From contig CAXSGY010000016.1 of assembly GCA_964237235.1 (NCBI GenBank), positions 48,805-112,804 on the forward strand: a stretch of DNA of 64,000 nucleotides. Direction: 5' to 3'. The notes beneath the pieces are model-generated. The model did not search any database and was not told where the DNA came from. It was given only the letters and a program-made list of their open reading frames with translations. This DNA comes from GCA-002050365 sp964237235 (GTDB lineage Bacteria > Acidobacteriota > Blastocatellia > Pyrinomonadales > Pyrinomonadaceae). A program made the position numbers and the translations under genes. Shown one piece after another: positions 9,374-19,034 of the stretch. Every line of letters starts with the position of its first letter. Position 1 is the first letter of the stretch.

Positions 9374-10655
9374 CTTTGAAAAATAAATAATAAACCGGAA
9401 TGCCGAGCAGAACAACCGCCGCGCCGAGAAAACTTTCCTGCGGATTTCGCATTGCGATCATCAGCAAAACGAGCGCGGTCACGACGAGAAAAAACAGCGG
9501 CGTGAACGGGTAACAAACCGTTTTGTAGCCGTCGAATTCCCGGCGGTGAATCTTAAAAATTCCGGCGACGACGAGCGCGATAAACAACACGACGACGAAA
9601 AAAAAGTAGGAAAGAATCTGCTCGAAATTTCCCGCCAAAACTAAAATCGAAGCGAGAACGATCTGCACGATAATCGCGCGGTGCGGCGTGTTAAAACGCG
9701 GGTGCGGCTCGCCGAACCGTTTGAAAAATAAATCGTCGCGCGCCATCGCATAATATACGCGCGGCGCGAGCATCAGATAGGCGATTAAAGTTCCGAGAAT
9801 CGAAATAATAACAATCGCCGCAAAAACAACGCCGCCGATTTTGCCGAACAAAGCCTCGCCCGCCTGCGCCGCAAAAGTTTCGTCGGTCGTCACCGCCAAG
9901 AGCGGCACGAGATAAAAGAAAACCGCGCTCGTCAAAATATAAACGAGCGTAATAATTATCACGCCGACGACCAAAGCCCGCGGCAAATTCCGCTGCGGAT
10001 TTTCGATTTCGCCGGCGACGCGCGTCACTTCCCACCAACCGGCGAACGCGAAAAACGCGCCGACGATGCCGCCCGCGAACGCGCCGAACGTGTCTGTCGG
10101 AACGGCGAAAAACGGTTGAAAATTTTGCCAGTTGCCGAAGCCGCCCAGGAATCCGTACAAAATAATAAAAAGCAAAGTTCCGATTTTCAGAACGGTTAAA
10201 ATTTTGAGAAAATTCGCGCCCATTCGCGCGCCGAAAATATTTATTAAGCCGACAATGACAATAATCGAAATCGCTAAAATCTTTTTTCCGAACGGCGAAA
10301 ATTCGATCAAATATCCGGCGTAACCAGCCAGACCGACACCGAAAATTGCCGTCAAGCCCGGATCAAGCACGAGCAGAACCATCCAGCCGTAAAGAAACGC
10401 CGTGCCGCGCCCATAAATTTCGCGCAGGTAAACATAACTGCCGCCCGCTTCGGGAAATCTGGCGGCGAGTTCGCCGTAACACAACGCGCCGCTCAAAGTC
10501 ATCGCGCCCATCAAAATCCAAATCGCCAAAAGCCAAAACGGCGAGCCGACCGATTTTGCCATTCCTGCCGGAGTCAGAAAAATTCCGACGGCGATGACCT
10601 GCCCGACAATGAAAGCCGTCGCCGTCCAGATTCCGAATTGCCGTTTAAGCTGCAT
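9351..10655 (-). CDS. APC-superfamily amino acid permease
   Basis: A 434-residue inner-membrane protein with about 12 hydrophobic helices. The first helix region (GIWTATAFIVGQVIAVGIF) has the interrupted glycine-rich TM1 of APC transporters, and TM2/3 contain GALCYGELAARFPEAGG, typical of the LAT/APC amino acid permeases. It should exchange or symport amino acids. Its C-terminal codons are built from the tandem repeat that follows, so the original tail may have been altered. The probable selenoprotein gene begins 16 bases past its stop on the same strand. No substrate-determining residues can be read with certainty. Confidence 0.85.
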   Translation of the reverse strand: MQLKRQFGIWTATAFIVGQVIAVGIFLTPAGMAKSVGSPFWLLAIWILMGAMTLSGALCYGELAARFPEAGGSYVYLREIYGRGTAFLYGWMVLLVLDPGLTAIFGVGLAGYAGYLIEFSPFGKKILAISIIVIVGLINIFGARMGANFLKILTVLKIGTLLFIILYGFLGGFGNWQNFQPFFAVPTDTFGAFAGGIVGAFFAFAGWWEVTRVAGEIENPQRNLPRALVVGVIIITLVYILTSAVFFYLVPLLAVTTDETFAAQAGEALFGKIGGVVFAAIVIISILGTLIAYLMLAPRVYYAMARDDLFFKRFGEPHPRFNTPHRAIIVQIVLASILVLAGNFEQILSYFFFVVVLFIALVVAGIFKIHRREFDGYKTVCYPFTPLFFLVVTALVLLMIAMRNPQESFLGAAVVLLGIPVYYLFFKANPKSEI

Positions 10656-10660
10656 AAGTT

Positions 10661-10745
10661 AGAAATGGAAAATGGATAATGGATAATGAAGAAATTCTTA
10701 AATTTTCCATTTTCCATTTTCCATTTTTTTCCATTTTCCATTTTC
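10661..10745. repeat. low-complexity inverted repeat of TTTTCCA units
   Basis: GGAAAATGGATAATGGATAAT on one side faces five or more near-tandem TTTTCCA units on the other, so the 92-bp gap between the permease and the second receptor folds into a long imperfect hairpin. It may act as terminator of the minus-strand receptor gene. Confidence 0.65.
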
Positions 10746-10747
10746 CG

Positions 10748-13687
10748 TTAGAACGTGAACCGCGCGGCAATTTGAAAGGCGCGCGCGCCGCCCGAGCCGA
10801 ACACGCCGCCGGCGGTGGTCAGCGGCTGACCGAAATTTGCCGTGCCGAGAACGTTGCCGAAGCCCGAATAATTTGTGTTCGACACGCCTAAAATATTCGT
10901 CGTGTTGAAAAGATTGAAGACTTCGATAATCGGTTCTAATCGGAAGCGTTCTTTGAACGAGAAAGTCTTCGACAGGCGCAAATCGAGCGCGCTGAAACCG
11001 TCATTAAATCTCGCGTTCGCGGGCGCAAGCGGCAATTGCTGACTCGCCGGACGACCTGAGTTGTAGCTCGTCAAAAATGCGTTTAGCTGCGCCGCGTTTT
11101 TGAAAATTCTGCCGCCCGCGTTGCGCTGTAAATTTGGAATTCTCGTTGAAGCGTCCGGCAAAAGAATGTCCATCGGCACGCCCGTCGCCAGCGTCAAAAT
11201 CGGCGAAAGGCGAAAACCGTAAGGCATTTCAATCGTTCCGGCGGCGGTGAAACGATGCCGCTGGTCGTTCGGTGTCGGACCGAATTCAAGCCGCAAATTA
11301 TTCGAATCAAGCGGACCGTTTGAAAACGGAATCTGGTCGTCGTTCGCATAATTAAACGCCTTCGACAAAGTGTATGCCGCGCGAAATCCGAAACGATTCG
11401 CAAAGCGTTTTTCGACGCTCAGAAGCAAACCGTCGTATTTAAAGTTAACGCTCGATTCGAGATTAACCACGCGGTCGGGTCCGCCGACCACCGGATTAAA
11501 AACGGTTCCGACGGTTCGACCGATGATAAAATGCGTGCCGAAATTATGCAGGTAATCGGCGCGCACGACAAAGTTGCGGGCAAATTCATATTGCACGCCG
11601 AGATTCGATTGCTGAATCATCGGATTCTGCAAATCGTTGTCAATGATATTGATTCCCGACGCGCCCGCGCCCGTCAGTATGAAGCCGGAAAACGGATTTG
11701 AAAACGTTGGCGCGCCCGGACCGAAACGTCCGTTCTGGTCGAGAAAAATCGGCTGTCCATTCGGCGCGGTGAGTGCGTTTCCGGCGCGCACGGCAACCGG
11801 CAAAGCGCGACCGTCAAGTCCGCGTTCGAGCGTGATTAATTCCAGAGTGACGCGGTCGTAATAAATTCCAAAGCCGCCGTGAACGCTGAATTTCCCTGAA
11901 TCCGTCGCGTAATTAAATCCGACACGCGGTGCGAAGTTGTTCAAATCGGCTCTGCGGTTGCCGCGATAAAACGAAGCAACGAGCGGATTTGTATTCGAGT
12001 AACCGGAATTATTTTTGACGTTTGTGTCGGCTTCGTAACGCAGTCCGATGTTGAACGTCAGATTTTTGTTGACGCGCCAATCGTCCTGCGCGAAAAAGGC
12101 GAAATAATTGTTGTCAACTTTCGGCAGATTCAAATCGCGGTCGGGAAATTGACTGCGCAGAGTGACGGCGAAAAGCAAATCGTTATCGTCAATGCGTCCG
12201 TCGCCGTTGCGGTCGGCGTTGGCGAAATCCTGCACGAATTCGATTCTGCCCTGCCGGAAAACGCCCAAAAATAAACTTGAATCAACGCGCTGATATTCGC
12301 CGCCGAACTTCAAGCTGTGATTGCCCGCGATTAAATTAAAAGTGTCGGCAAATTGCAAACGGTTTTGTTTTGTTCCCTGCGGCACGCGGAAACTCGAACC
12401 GTCCAGAATGCTCGGAAACGTATATTGAATTCCCTGCTGCGTCGGGTCGGTCGCGTTGTCGAAATTATTCAGGCTGAAACTGAAATTATTGACCGCTTTG
12501 GGCGAAAGAATGCTCGTCCACGCCGCTTGAAAGGCGTGAAAGCGGTTTTTCAAATTCTGCTGATACGAAGCCGAGCCGAGCGCGCGGTCAAGTTTGCTCG
12601 CGTCGGTCGCTTTTACGTCTTCAAATGTGTATCGGAAATTAAAATTATTCGTGTCGTTCGCGTTGTAATCAAGGCGCGAATTAACGAGCGCGTCGTTGAG
12701 CGGTGCGGCGGCGAAACCGCGTGTAATTCTTCGCGCCGCCACGTCGCGGATGCCGACCAGAGTCGCGCCGTCTTGGTTGCGATATTCAAACGCGCCAAAC
12801 GCGAAAAGTTTGTCTTTGATAATCGGTCCGCCGAGCGTAAATGAATATTGCTGGCGGTCGAACGGCGGTGTCGGATTGCTCCGGTCAAAGGTGGCGGGCA
12901 AGCCTTGTAATTTTTTATCGCGCTCGAAAAACGAAACGGAACCGCGCAGAGCGTTCGTTCCGCCTTTTGTCACGACGTTAATCACCGACGAAGCCGAACG
13001 ACCGTATTCCGCCGAAAAACGATTGGTCGCAATCTGAAATTCGGCAACCGCGTCCTGCGAGATATTGACGAGTGAACCGCCGACCACATCGTCGTTATTA
13101 TCCGTGCCGTCAATCATCACATTTCCGCCGCGCCCAAGCTGCCCGGCGGACGAGATAACGACCGTATTCGTTTTCGTCGGATCAAAGTTTGGTGCTGGCG
13201 AATTACCTGGAGTTAATAAAGCGAGTTCGAGAAAATTGCGTCCATTCAAAGGTAGGTTTTCAACTTCTTTATCGCTAATAACTGCATCAACTTTTGAAGT
13301 CTGAGTATCAACTACCGGAGTATCATCAATACTTACGAAGTCAATAATTGCTGATGGATAAATTGTTTTGTTCAAATTTATCGTCTGCCCAACTTTAAGA
13401 GTTACTAAAGTTTCTCCGTCAATAAAGCCGGTATATTTAACCATTACTCCATAATCGCCGACCGGCAAACTCGAAATTACGAAAACGCCTTCGTTATTCG
13501 TCGTCACAATGCGCGTCAAGCTTGTTGCTTTGTTCATTGCTGTAACGGTCGCGCCGGGAATAACCGCACCAGCCGGATCGGTGACAACGCCGGTCAAAGT
13601 CGCGTTCGCCTGCTGCGCTTGATTAGCAAAGCTCAACGAAAGCGAAAGAAATACGATTAGAATCGAATTAAAAAATAATTGCTTCAT
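10748..13687 (-). CDS. Oar-like TonB-dependent receptor, second copy
   Basis: A 979-residue outer-membrane protein: signal peptide ending at about residue 25 (FANQAQQ), carboxypeptidase-regulatory-like domain at about 28-110 (GVVTDPAGAVIPGATVT), plug domain (VENLPLNGRNFLELALLTPG near 140-160), then a beta-barrel ending ARFTF. The plug motif is nearly the same as in the receptor at 1695-5303, but the barrels differ and this one is shorter by about 220 residues, so they probably take up different ligands. It contains an Asp-rich stretch DRNGDGRIDDND near residue 485 that resembles an EF-hand calcium loop. xylB lies upstream on the same strand, 48 bases away. Ligand unknown. Confidence 0.9.
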   Translation of the reverse strand: MKQLFFNSILIVFLSLSLSFANQAQQANATLTGVVTDPAGAVIPGATVTAMNKATSLTRIVTTNNEGVFVISSLPVGDYGVMVKYTGFIDGETLVTLKVGQTINLNKTIYPSAIIDFVSIDDTPVVDTQTSKVDAVISDKEVENLPLNGRNFLELALLTPGNSPAPNFDPTKTNTVVISSAGQLGRGGNVMIDGTDNNDDVVGGSLVNISQDAVAEFQIATNRFSAEYGRSASSVINVVTKGGTNALRGSVSFFERDKKLQGLPATFDRSNPTPPFDRQQYSFTLGGPIIKDKLFAFGAFEYRNQDGATLVGIRDVAARRITRGFAAAPLNDALVNSRLDYNANDTNNFNFRYTFEDVKATDASKLDRALGSASYQQNLKNRFHAFQAAWTSILSPKAVNNFSFSLNNFDNATDPTQQGIQYTFPSILDGSSFRVPQGTKQNRLQFADTFNLIAGNHSLKFGGEYQRVDSSLFLGVFRQGRIEFVQDFANADRNGDGRIDDNDLLFAVTLRSQFPDRDLNLPKVDNNYFAFFAQDDWRVNKNLTFNIGLRYEADTNVKNNSGYSNTNPLVASFYRGNRRADLNNFAPRVGFNYATDSGKFSVHGGFGIYYDRVTLELITLERGLDGRALPVAVRAGNALTAPNGQPIFLDQNGRFGPGAPTFSNPFSGFILTGAGASGINIIDNDLQNPMIQQSNLGVQYEFARNFVVRADYLHNFGTHFIIGRTVGTVFNPVVGGPDRVVNLESSVNFKYDGLLLSVEKRFANRFGFRAAYTLSKAFNYANDDQIPFSNGPLDSNNLRLEFGPTPNDQRHRFTAAGTIEMPYGFRLSPILTLATGVPMDILLPDASTRIPNLQRNAGGRIFKNAAQLNAFLTSYNSGRPASQQLPLAPANARFNDGFSALDLRLSKTFSFKERFRLEPIIEVFNLFNTTNILGVSNTNYSGFGNVLGTANFGQPLTTAGGVFGSGGARAFQIAARFTF

Positions 13688-13735
13688 AAATAATAAATTT
13701 CATCTCCTAAAAATTCCGTGTAAGTTCAGCTTAAA

Positions 13736-15220
13736 TTAGCCGTCATTTATTATCGAACGAAGCGCGGGGTAAATCGCTCGATATTTTTCGTATTGACGAT
13801 TCATCGTTTCGACGGCTTGCGGATTCGGCTCGATTCGTTTTGCAACGCGAATCGCCGCGTCACACGCTTCGTCAACGGTTCGCCAGTTTCCCGCGCCGAC
13901 CGCCGCGAGCAGTGCCGCGCCGAAAGCCGCGCCTTCGTCCGCCGCGATTGTTTCGACCGCCGCGCCGTAAACGTCCGCTTGAATTTGCCGCCAAAGCGCG
14001 GATTTCGCGCCGCCGCCGCCGAGTCGAATCGTCGAAACGGATGCGCCCAATTCCTTAAAAATCTCAATCGAATCGCGCAGGCTGAACGCCACGCCTTCGA
14101 GAATGGCGCGGACGACGTGCGCCTTTGTGTGGCTCGCCGTCAAACCGATTAACGAAGCGCGCGCCGAAGGATCAATATGCGGCGTTCGCTCGCCCATCAG
14201 ATACGGTGTCCACAGAAGTCCGTCCGCGCCGGCGGGAATTTTCGCCGCCTCGGAAACCAAATCGTCGTAACTTTCAGCGGACGCGAAATTATCTCGAAAC
14301 CAACGAAACGAAAGTCCGGCGGCTTGCGTCACGCCGGTGTTGTGCCAGCGGTTCGGAACGGCGTGGCAAAAGGTGTGAATGCGCCCGCGCAAATCTATCG
14401 AAGGCTGGTCGGTGACGGCGAAAATTACGCCCGAAGTGCCGATGGTTGCGCTGACCGCGCCGGCGCGCGCGATGCCCATTCCGATTGCTCCGGCGGCGTT
14501 GTCGCCCGCGCCTGCGACGACCTTCGTTCCGGCAATCAAACCGGTTTCAACGGCGCATTCGGCGGAAATTACGCCGGTAATTTCCTTTGATTCGTAAACG
14601 CGCGGCAGTAAGTTTTCGCTGATGTCGCTTGCCGCCAGCATTTCCTTCGACCAGCGGCGATTTTCCACGTCGAGCAGCAGCGTTCCCGAAGCGTCCGCGA
14701 CATCGGTCGCCTTATCGCCCGTCAGACGCAGACGTATAAAATCCTTCGGCAAAAGAACCGAACGAACCCGATTCCAGATTTCCGGCTCGTTCTCGCGCAG
14801 CCAGAGCATTTTCGTCAAAGTAAAATTCGTCAAAGCCGGATTGCTAACCAGTTCGATCAAACGCTCCGCGCCGATTCGCGCCGTTAATTCGCGGCATTGT
14901 TTTTCCGTGCGCTGGTCGCACCAGATAATCGAAGGACGCAGCGGCTCGTCTTTTTCACCGAGAAAAACCGCGCCGTGCATCTGTCCCGAAAGACCGATTG
15001 CCGAAACGTCTCCGGCGCGAACCGTTTCGCTTTTTAACACCTCCCGAATCGCCGCCGCCGAAGCGCGCCACCAATCGAGCGGATTTTGTTCCGCCCAACC
15101 GATTTCGGGCGAGGCGAACGACTGGTGTTCGACGGTCGCCGCCGCGATTATTTTGCCTTCGGAATCTATTAAAACGGCGCGCGAACCGCTTGTTCCGACA
15201 TCTATACCGAGAAAATTCAT
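13736..15220 (-). CDS. xylB: xylulokinase
   Basis: FGGY-family sugar kinase, phosphorylating D-xylulose to xylulose 5-phosphate in the cytoplasm. The start is placed at the ATG at 15220, since the phosphate-1 motif GIDVGTSGSRAV begins four residues later; the longer open frame upstream covers the intergenic region. The resulting 494 residues match the family. Other landmarks are SGQMHGAV, the WCDQRTE sugar-binding stretch, the GAGDNAAGAIGMG adenosine motif region and the C-terminal RLGGGGAKSALWRQIQAD motif. It is divergent from xylA with 114 bases between them, an arrangement that suggests shared control through the palindrome at 15238-15253. Confidence 0.93.
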   Translation of the reverse strand: MNFLGIDVGTSGSRAVLIDSEGKIIAAATVEHQSFASPEIGWAEQNPLDWWRASAAAIREVLKSETVRAGDVSAIGLSGQMHGAVFLGEKDEPLRPSIIWCDQRTEKQCRELTARIGAERLIELVSNPALTNFTLTKMLWLRENEPEIWNRVRSVLLPKDFIRLRLTGDKATDVADASGTLLLDVENRRWSKEMLAASDISENLLPRVYESKEITGVISAECAVETGLIAGTKVVAGAGDNAAGAIGMGIARAGAVSATIGTSGVIFAVTDQPSIDLRGRIHTFCHAVPNRWHNTGVTQAAGLSFRWFRDNFASAESYDDLVSEAAKIPAGADGLLWTPYLMGERTPHIDPSARASLIGLTASHTKAHVVRAILEGVAFSLRDSIEIFKELGASVSTIRLGGGGAKSALWRQIQADVYGAAVETIAADEGAAFGAALLAAVGAGNWRTVDEACDAAIRVAKRIEPNPQAVETMNRQYEKYRAIYPALRSIINDG

Positions 15221-15237
15221 AATTTTTTTAGACTTAG

Positions 15238-15253
15238 TTGCACGACCGTGCAA
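15238..15253. promoter_or_regulatory. perfect 16-bp palindrome between xylB and xylA
   Basis: TTGCACGACCGTGCAA has two perfect 7-base arms around AC. It sits 18 bases before the xylB start and 81 before xylA, and is followed by a TATAGT/TATAGC -10-like sequence at about 15260-15269. It is a good candidate operator for a xylose-responsive repressor; no regulator gene lies next to it. Confidence 0.55.
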
Positions 15254-15334
15254 AAGCATTATAGTATAGCTTTCATCACAAGCAACTTTTAACGCTCCAA
15301 CAAATTTTTTAATTTTAAGTCGAGGATTTTTTTT

Positions 15335-16501
15335 ATGAACGACGGCAAATACACGCCGAAACCCGAAGATAAATTTACGTTCGGACTGTGGACGGTCGGC
15401 AATCGCGGTGCAGACCCGTTCGGAGCGCAGGTGCGGGCGAAACTTTCGCCCGTCGAGATCGTCGAGCTGCTGGCGGAAGTCGGAGCTTACGGCGTAAACT
15501 TTCACGACAACGATTTAGTGCCGATTGACGCGACTTCGCAGGAGCGCGATTCAATCGTTTCCGATTTTAAAAAGGCTTGCGAAGCGAACGCGATTAAAGT
15601 TCCGATGGCGACCGTCAATCTGTTTTACGAACCGGTTTTCCGCGACGGCGCGTTTACGGCAAACGACGCGCGGGTGCGCGCTTACGCGATTCAGAAAACG
15701 ATGCGGGCAATGGATTTAGGCAAAGAATGCGGCGCGGAAATTTTCGTTCTCTGGGGCGGGCGCGAAGGCGCGGAAACCGACGGCTGCCGCCGTCCCGACG
15801 AGGCGATTAAAAGATTAAGAGAAGCGATTGATTATCTGTGCGAATACAACATCGCGCAGGGTTACGATTACAAGTTCGCGCTCGAAGCCAAACCGAACGA
15901 ACCGCGCGCCGATATTTATATGGCGACGACCGCCGCTTACTTAGCGTTTATCGAAACGCTGGAGCATTCGGAAATGGTCGGCGTGAACCCGGAAGTGGCG
16001 CACGAGCAAATGCCAGGCTTGAATTTCACGCACGCCGTCGCGCAGGCGTGGGAAGCCGGCAAACTTTTTCACATTGATTTAAACGACCAGTATCCGGGCA
16101 GATACGACCAGGATTTGCGTTTCGCGTCCGTCTCGGTCAAACAGATGTTCTGGCTAGTGAAATTTTTGGAAGATGTCGGCTACGCCGGAATGCTGCATTT
16201 CGACGCGCACGCTTATCGAACGGAAGATTACGACGGCGTAAAGGATTTCGCCCGCGGCTGTATGCGTTCGTATCTGATTTTGAAGGACAAAGCGGCGCGC
16301 TGGAACGACAACGAGGAAATCAAAGCAATTCTGACGAACATCGAAGCGACCAATCAAAGTTACAAGCTCGAAAAATTCAGCGCGGACAATTCGGCAAATC
16401 TTTTGCAGGAAGAATTCGACCGCGCGGAACTCGCCGCCAAAGGCTTGCAATACGAACGGCTCGACCAATTGACGATGGACATTTTATTCGGCGTTGATTA
16501 A
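15335..16501 (+). CDS. xylA: xylose isomerase (class I type)
   Basis: Converts D-xylose to D-xylulose using two divalent metal ions, the step before xylulokinase. The 388-residue length and sequence match the shorter class I enzymes typified by actinobacteria. Catalytic residues are visible: VNFHDND gives His57 and Asp60, and LEAKPNEPRAD gives metal ligand Glu184 and Lys186; the metal-binding HFDAHAYRTEDYDGVKDF region lies near residues 285-305. A GAGG ribosome site precedes the ATG. The GH3 gene follows 48 bases downstream and is probably cotranscribed, linking xyloside cleavage with xylose catabolism. Confidence 0.95.
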   Translation: MNDGKYTPKPEDKFTFGLWTVGNRGADPFGAQVRAKLSPVEIVELLAEVGAYGVNFHDNDLVPIDATSQERDSIVSDFKKACEANAIKVPMATVNLFYEPVFRDGAFTANDARVRAYAIQKTMRAMDLGKECGAEIFVLWGGREGAETDGCRRPDEAIKRLREAIDYLCEYNIAQGYDYKFALEAKPNEPRADIYMATTAAYLAFIETLEHSEMVGVNPEVAHEQMPGLNFTHAVAQAWEAGKLFHIDLNDQYPGRYDQDLRFASVSVKQMFWLVKFLEDVGYAGMLHFDAHAYRTEDYDGVKDFARGCMRSYLILKDKAARWNDNEEIKAILTNIEATNQSYKLEKFSADNSANLLQEEFDRAELAAKGLQYERLDQLTMDILFGVD

Positions 16502-16549
16502 AGCGAACTCAAATATGTCGCTTTCTGTTTTTGATTAACGAAAAAATTT

Positions 16550-18946
16550 ATGAAAATCAATCGAAAAATTTTGACGAGAATTTCGCTCGGTCTGGCTCTC
16601 GCATCGCTTTTGATTTTAATCGTCGCGCCGACAAAAATTTTCGTGCGGGCGCAGACGGAAAAATTTCCGTATAAAAACCCGAAACTTTCGATTGACGAGC
16701 GCGTCAAGGATTTGCTCGGGCGAATGACTCTGGAAGAAAAAGTCGCGCAGATGCAGTGTCTCTGGATGGAAAAGCCGAATGACAACAGCCGCGTGCCGAA
16801 AGAGCAGATGCCGATGGGCGGCGAATTTTCGCCGGAAATCGCCGAGCAAAAAATGCCGTTCGGAATGGGACAGTTTGCCCGCCAGCGCGAATATCGCGAC
16901 GCAAAGCGTTCCGCCGAATACGCCAATCAAGTGCAAAAATGGATTTTGGAAAACACGCGGCTCGGCATTCCCGTCGTTTTTCACGACGAGATTCTGCACG
17001 GCTTGATGGGCGAAGGCGCGACGGTTTTTCCGACTCCTCTGGCGATGGCTTCGAGCTGGGATACGGATTTGGTCTCGAAAGTTTTCACCGTCGGCGCAAG
17101 GCAGACGCGCATTCGCGGAACGCAGCACGTTTTGGGTCCGAATATGGATTTGGCGCGCGACCCGCGCTGGGGACGCACCGAAGAAACTTACGGCGAAGAC
17201 ACTTACTTAGCGTCGCGAATGCTGGTGTCGGTCGTCAAGGCTTTGCAGGGCGGCGCGACTTATCAAAATCCTTCGATTGACGACGCGCACGTCATCGCCA
17301 CCGGCAAACATTTCGCCGGACACGGACAGCCCGAAGGCGGCAACAATATCGCGCCCGTCAATTTATCGGAAAGACTGCTGCGCGAAACGCATTTTCGAAC
17401 GTTTGAGGCGGCGGTCAAAGAAGCGAATTTATTCAGCATAATGCCCGCGTATCACGAAATTGACGGCGTTCCGGTTCACGCCAACCGCTGGATGCTCGAC
17501 ACGGTTTTGCGCGGCGAATGGAAATTTCAAGGCACCATCGTGTCGGATTATTACGCGATGACCGAACTCGAAAAACGGCATCACGTCGCCGTTGACGCGG
17601 CGGACGCGGCAAAGCAGGCTCTCGAAGCCGGACTCGACGTTGAATTGCCCGACCCGGGCGTTAATCAAACGCTCGTCGCGCAGGTCAAAGCCGGAACGAT
17701 TCCGATGAGTTTGATTGACAAAGCCGTTTCGAGAATTCTTTATCAAAAATTTCAGCTCGGACTGTTTGAAAATCCATATGTTGACGCGGACAAAGCCGCG
17801 CGGCTGACCGACACGGCGGAAGACAGAACGCTCGCGGCGGAAACTGCCCGACGCGCGATTGTTTTATTGAAAAACGACAAAAATATTTTGCCGCTCGACA
17901 AATCGAAATTAAAATCCGTCGCCGTCATCGGACCGAACGCGGCGAAAGCGCACCTCGGCGGCTATACCGACCCGAACCCGCCGCGCACAATCAGCATTCT
18001 TGACGGCGTGAAAAACAAGCTCGGCAGCGCGGTCAAAGTCAATTATGCCGAAGGCGTGAAAATCACGAAGGAAGGCGGCAACTGGTTCGGCGACACGGCG
18101 ACTTTAAACGACGAAGCCGCCGACCGAAATTTAATCGCCGAAGCGGTCAAAACCGCCGAAAATTCCGACGCGGTGATTCTGGTTCTCGGCGGCAATGAAG
18201 ACACGAACAAAGAGGCTTGGGCGGAATCTCACCTGGGTGACCGCGATTCATTGGAACTCGTCGGACGGCAGAACGAACTCGCCGCCGCGATGCTCAAAAC
18301 CGGCAAACCGGTCGTCGTTTTTTTAATCAATTCGGGACCGCTCGCCGTCAATTATCTGGCGGACAACGCGCCCGCGATTTTAGAAGGATTTTATCTCGGC
18401 GAAGAAACCGGCACCGCCGCCGCCGACGTTCTGTTCGGCGACGCGAATCCGGGCGGCAAACTGCCCGTTTCGTTTCCGCGTTCCGCCGGACAACTGCCGA
18501 TTTATTACAACCGCAAACCGACGGCGCGGCGCGGTTATCTTTTTTCGACGACCGAGCCGCTGTTTCCGTTCGGTTTCGGTTTGAGTTATACGACCTTCGC
18601 GTATTCAAATCTGAAAATCACGAAACCGAAAATCAGAGCAAACGAAGAAACGACCGTTACCGTTGATGTGAAAAACACCGGCAGTCGAACCGGCGACGAA
18701 ATCGCCGAGATGTATATCCGCGACGAAGTTTCTTCGGTCACGCGCCCGGTCAAAGAATTAAAGGATTTCGCGCGAATTACGCTCGCGCCCGGCGAAACGA
18801 AACAGGTCACGTTCAAAATCACGCCCGAAAAATTATCGCTGATTAACCGTGAGATGAAGCGCGTCGTCGAGCCGGGAACGTTTCAAATTATGGTCGGCGG
18901 AAGCTCTGTAAATTTGATAAATCAACAGTTGGAAGTTACGCAATAA
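16550..18946 (+). CDS. secreted GH3 beta-glycosidase, probable beta-xylosidase/beta-glucosidase
   Basis: A 798-residue exported enzyme with an N-terminal signal (IVAPTKIFVRAQ). The three-domain GH3 layout is complete: TIM-barrel domain with the nucleophile Asp333 in GTIVSDYYAM and the substrate-binding GKHFAGHG, an alpha/beta sandwich domain beginning near residue 430 (NDKNILPLDKSKLKSVAVIGPNA), and a fibronectin-III-like C-terminal domain (VTVDVKNTGSRTGDEIAEMYI). It removes terminal sugars from the non-reducing end of beta-linked oligosaccharides. Position directly behind xylA favours xylo-oligosaccharides. The family also includes glucosidases and the sequence alone does not decide. Confidence 0.92.
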   Translation: MKINRKILTRISLGLALASLLILIVAPTKIFVRAQTEKFPYKNPKLSIDERVKDLLGRMTLEEKVAQMQCLWMEKPNDNSRVPKEQMPMGGEFSPEIAEQKMPFGMGQFARQREYRDAKRSAEYANQVQKWILENTRLGIPVVFHDEILHGLMGEGATVFPTPLAMASSWDTDLVSKVFTVGARQTRIRGTQHVLGPNMDLARDPRWGRTEETYGEDTYLASRMLVSVVKALQGGATYQNPSIDDAHVIATGKHFAGHGQPEGGNNIAPVNLSERLLRETHFRTFEAAVKEANLFSIMPAYHEIDGVPVHANRWMLDTVLRGEWKFQGTIVSDYYAMTELEKRHHVAVDAADAAKQALEAGLDVELPDPGVNQTLVAQVKAGTIPMSLIDKAVSRILYQKFQLGLFENPYVDADKAARLTDTAEDRTLAAETARRAIVLLKNDKNILPLDKSKLKSVAVIGPNAAKAHLGGYTDPNPPRTISILDGVKNKLGSAVKVNYAEGVKITKEGGNWFGDTATLNDEAADRNLIAEAVKTAENSDAVILVLGGNEDTNKEAWAESHLGDRDSLELVGRQNELAAAMLKTGKPVVVFLINSGPLAVNYLADNAPAILEGFYLGEETGTAAADVLFGDANPGGKLPVSFPRSAGQLPIYYNRKPTARRGYLFSTTEPLFPFGFGLSYTTFAYSNLKITKPKIRANEETTVTVDVKNTGSRTGDEIAEMYIRDEVSSVTRPVKELKDFARITLAPGETKQVTFKITPEKLSLINREMKRVVEPGTFQIMVGGSSVNLINQQLEVTQ

Positions 18947-18998
18947 ATTGCATCGGAATTTTTTCGATTTGATAATTTCGCGCAAGATTTCAAAATAA

Positions 18999-19028
18999 AA
19001 AGCGGTAAGTTCGGCAACTTACCGCTTT
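18999..19028. terminator. bidirectional intrinsic terminator
   Basis: A perfect 13-bp stem (18999-19011 with 19016-19028, loop CGGC). On the minus strand it is followed by TTTTATTTT, so it terminates the tRNA transcript; on the plus strand it lies 52 bases after the GH3 stop with a poorer U-tract. Confidence 0.9.
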
Positions 19029-19034
19029 AATCTT

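Noticed and set aside
10661..10745. CRISPR-like array
   Set aside because: Units are only about 7 bases, tandem without spacers, and there are no cas genes.
15221..15505. 95-residue N-terminal extension of xylulokinase
   Set aside because: It runs across the divergent promoter region and into xylA; the family start motif lies right after the ATG at 15220.
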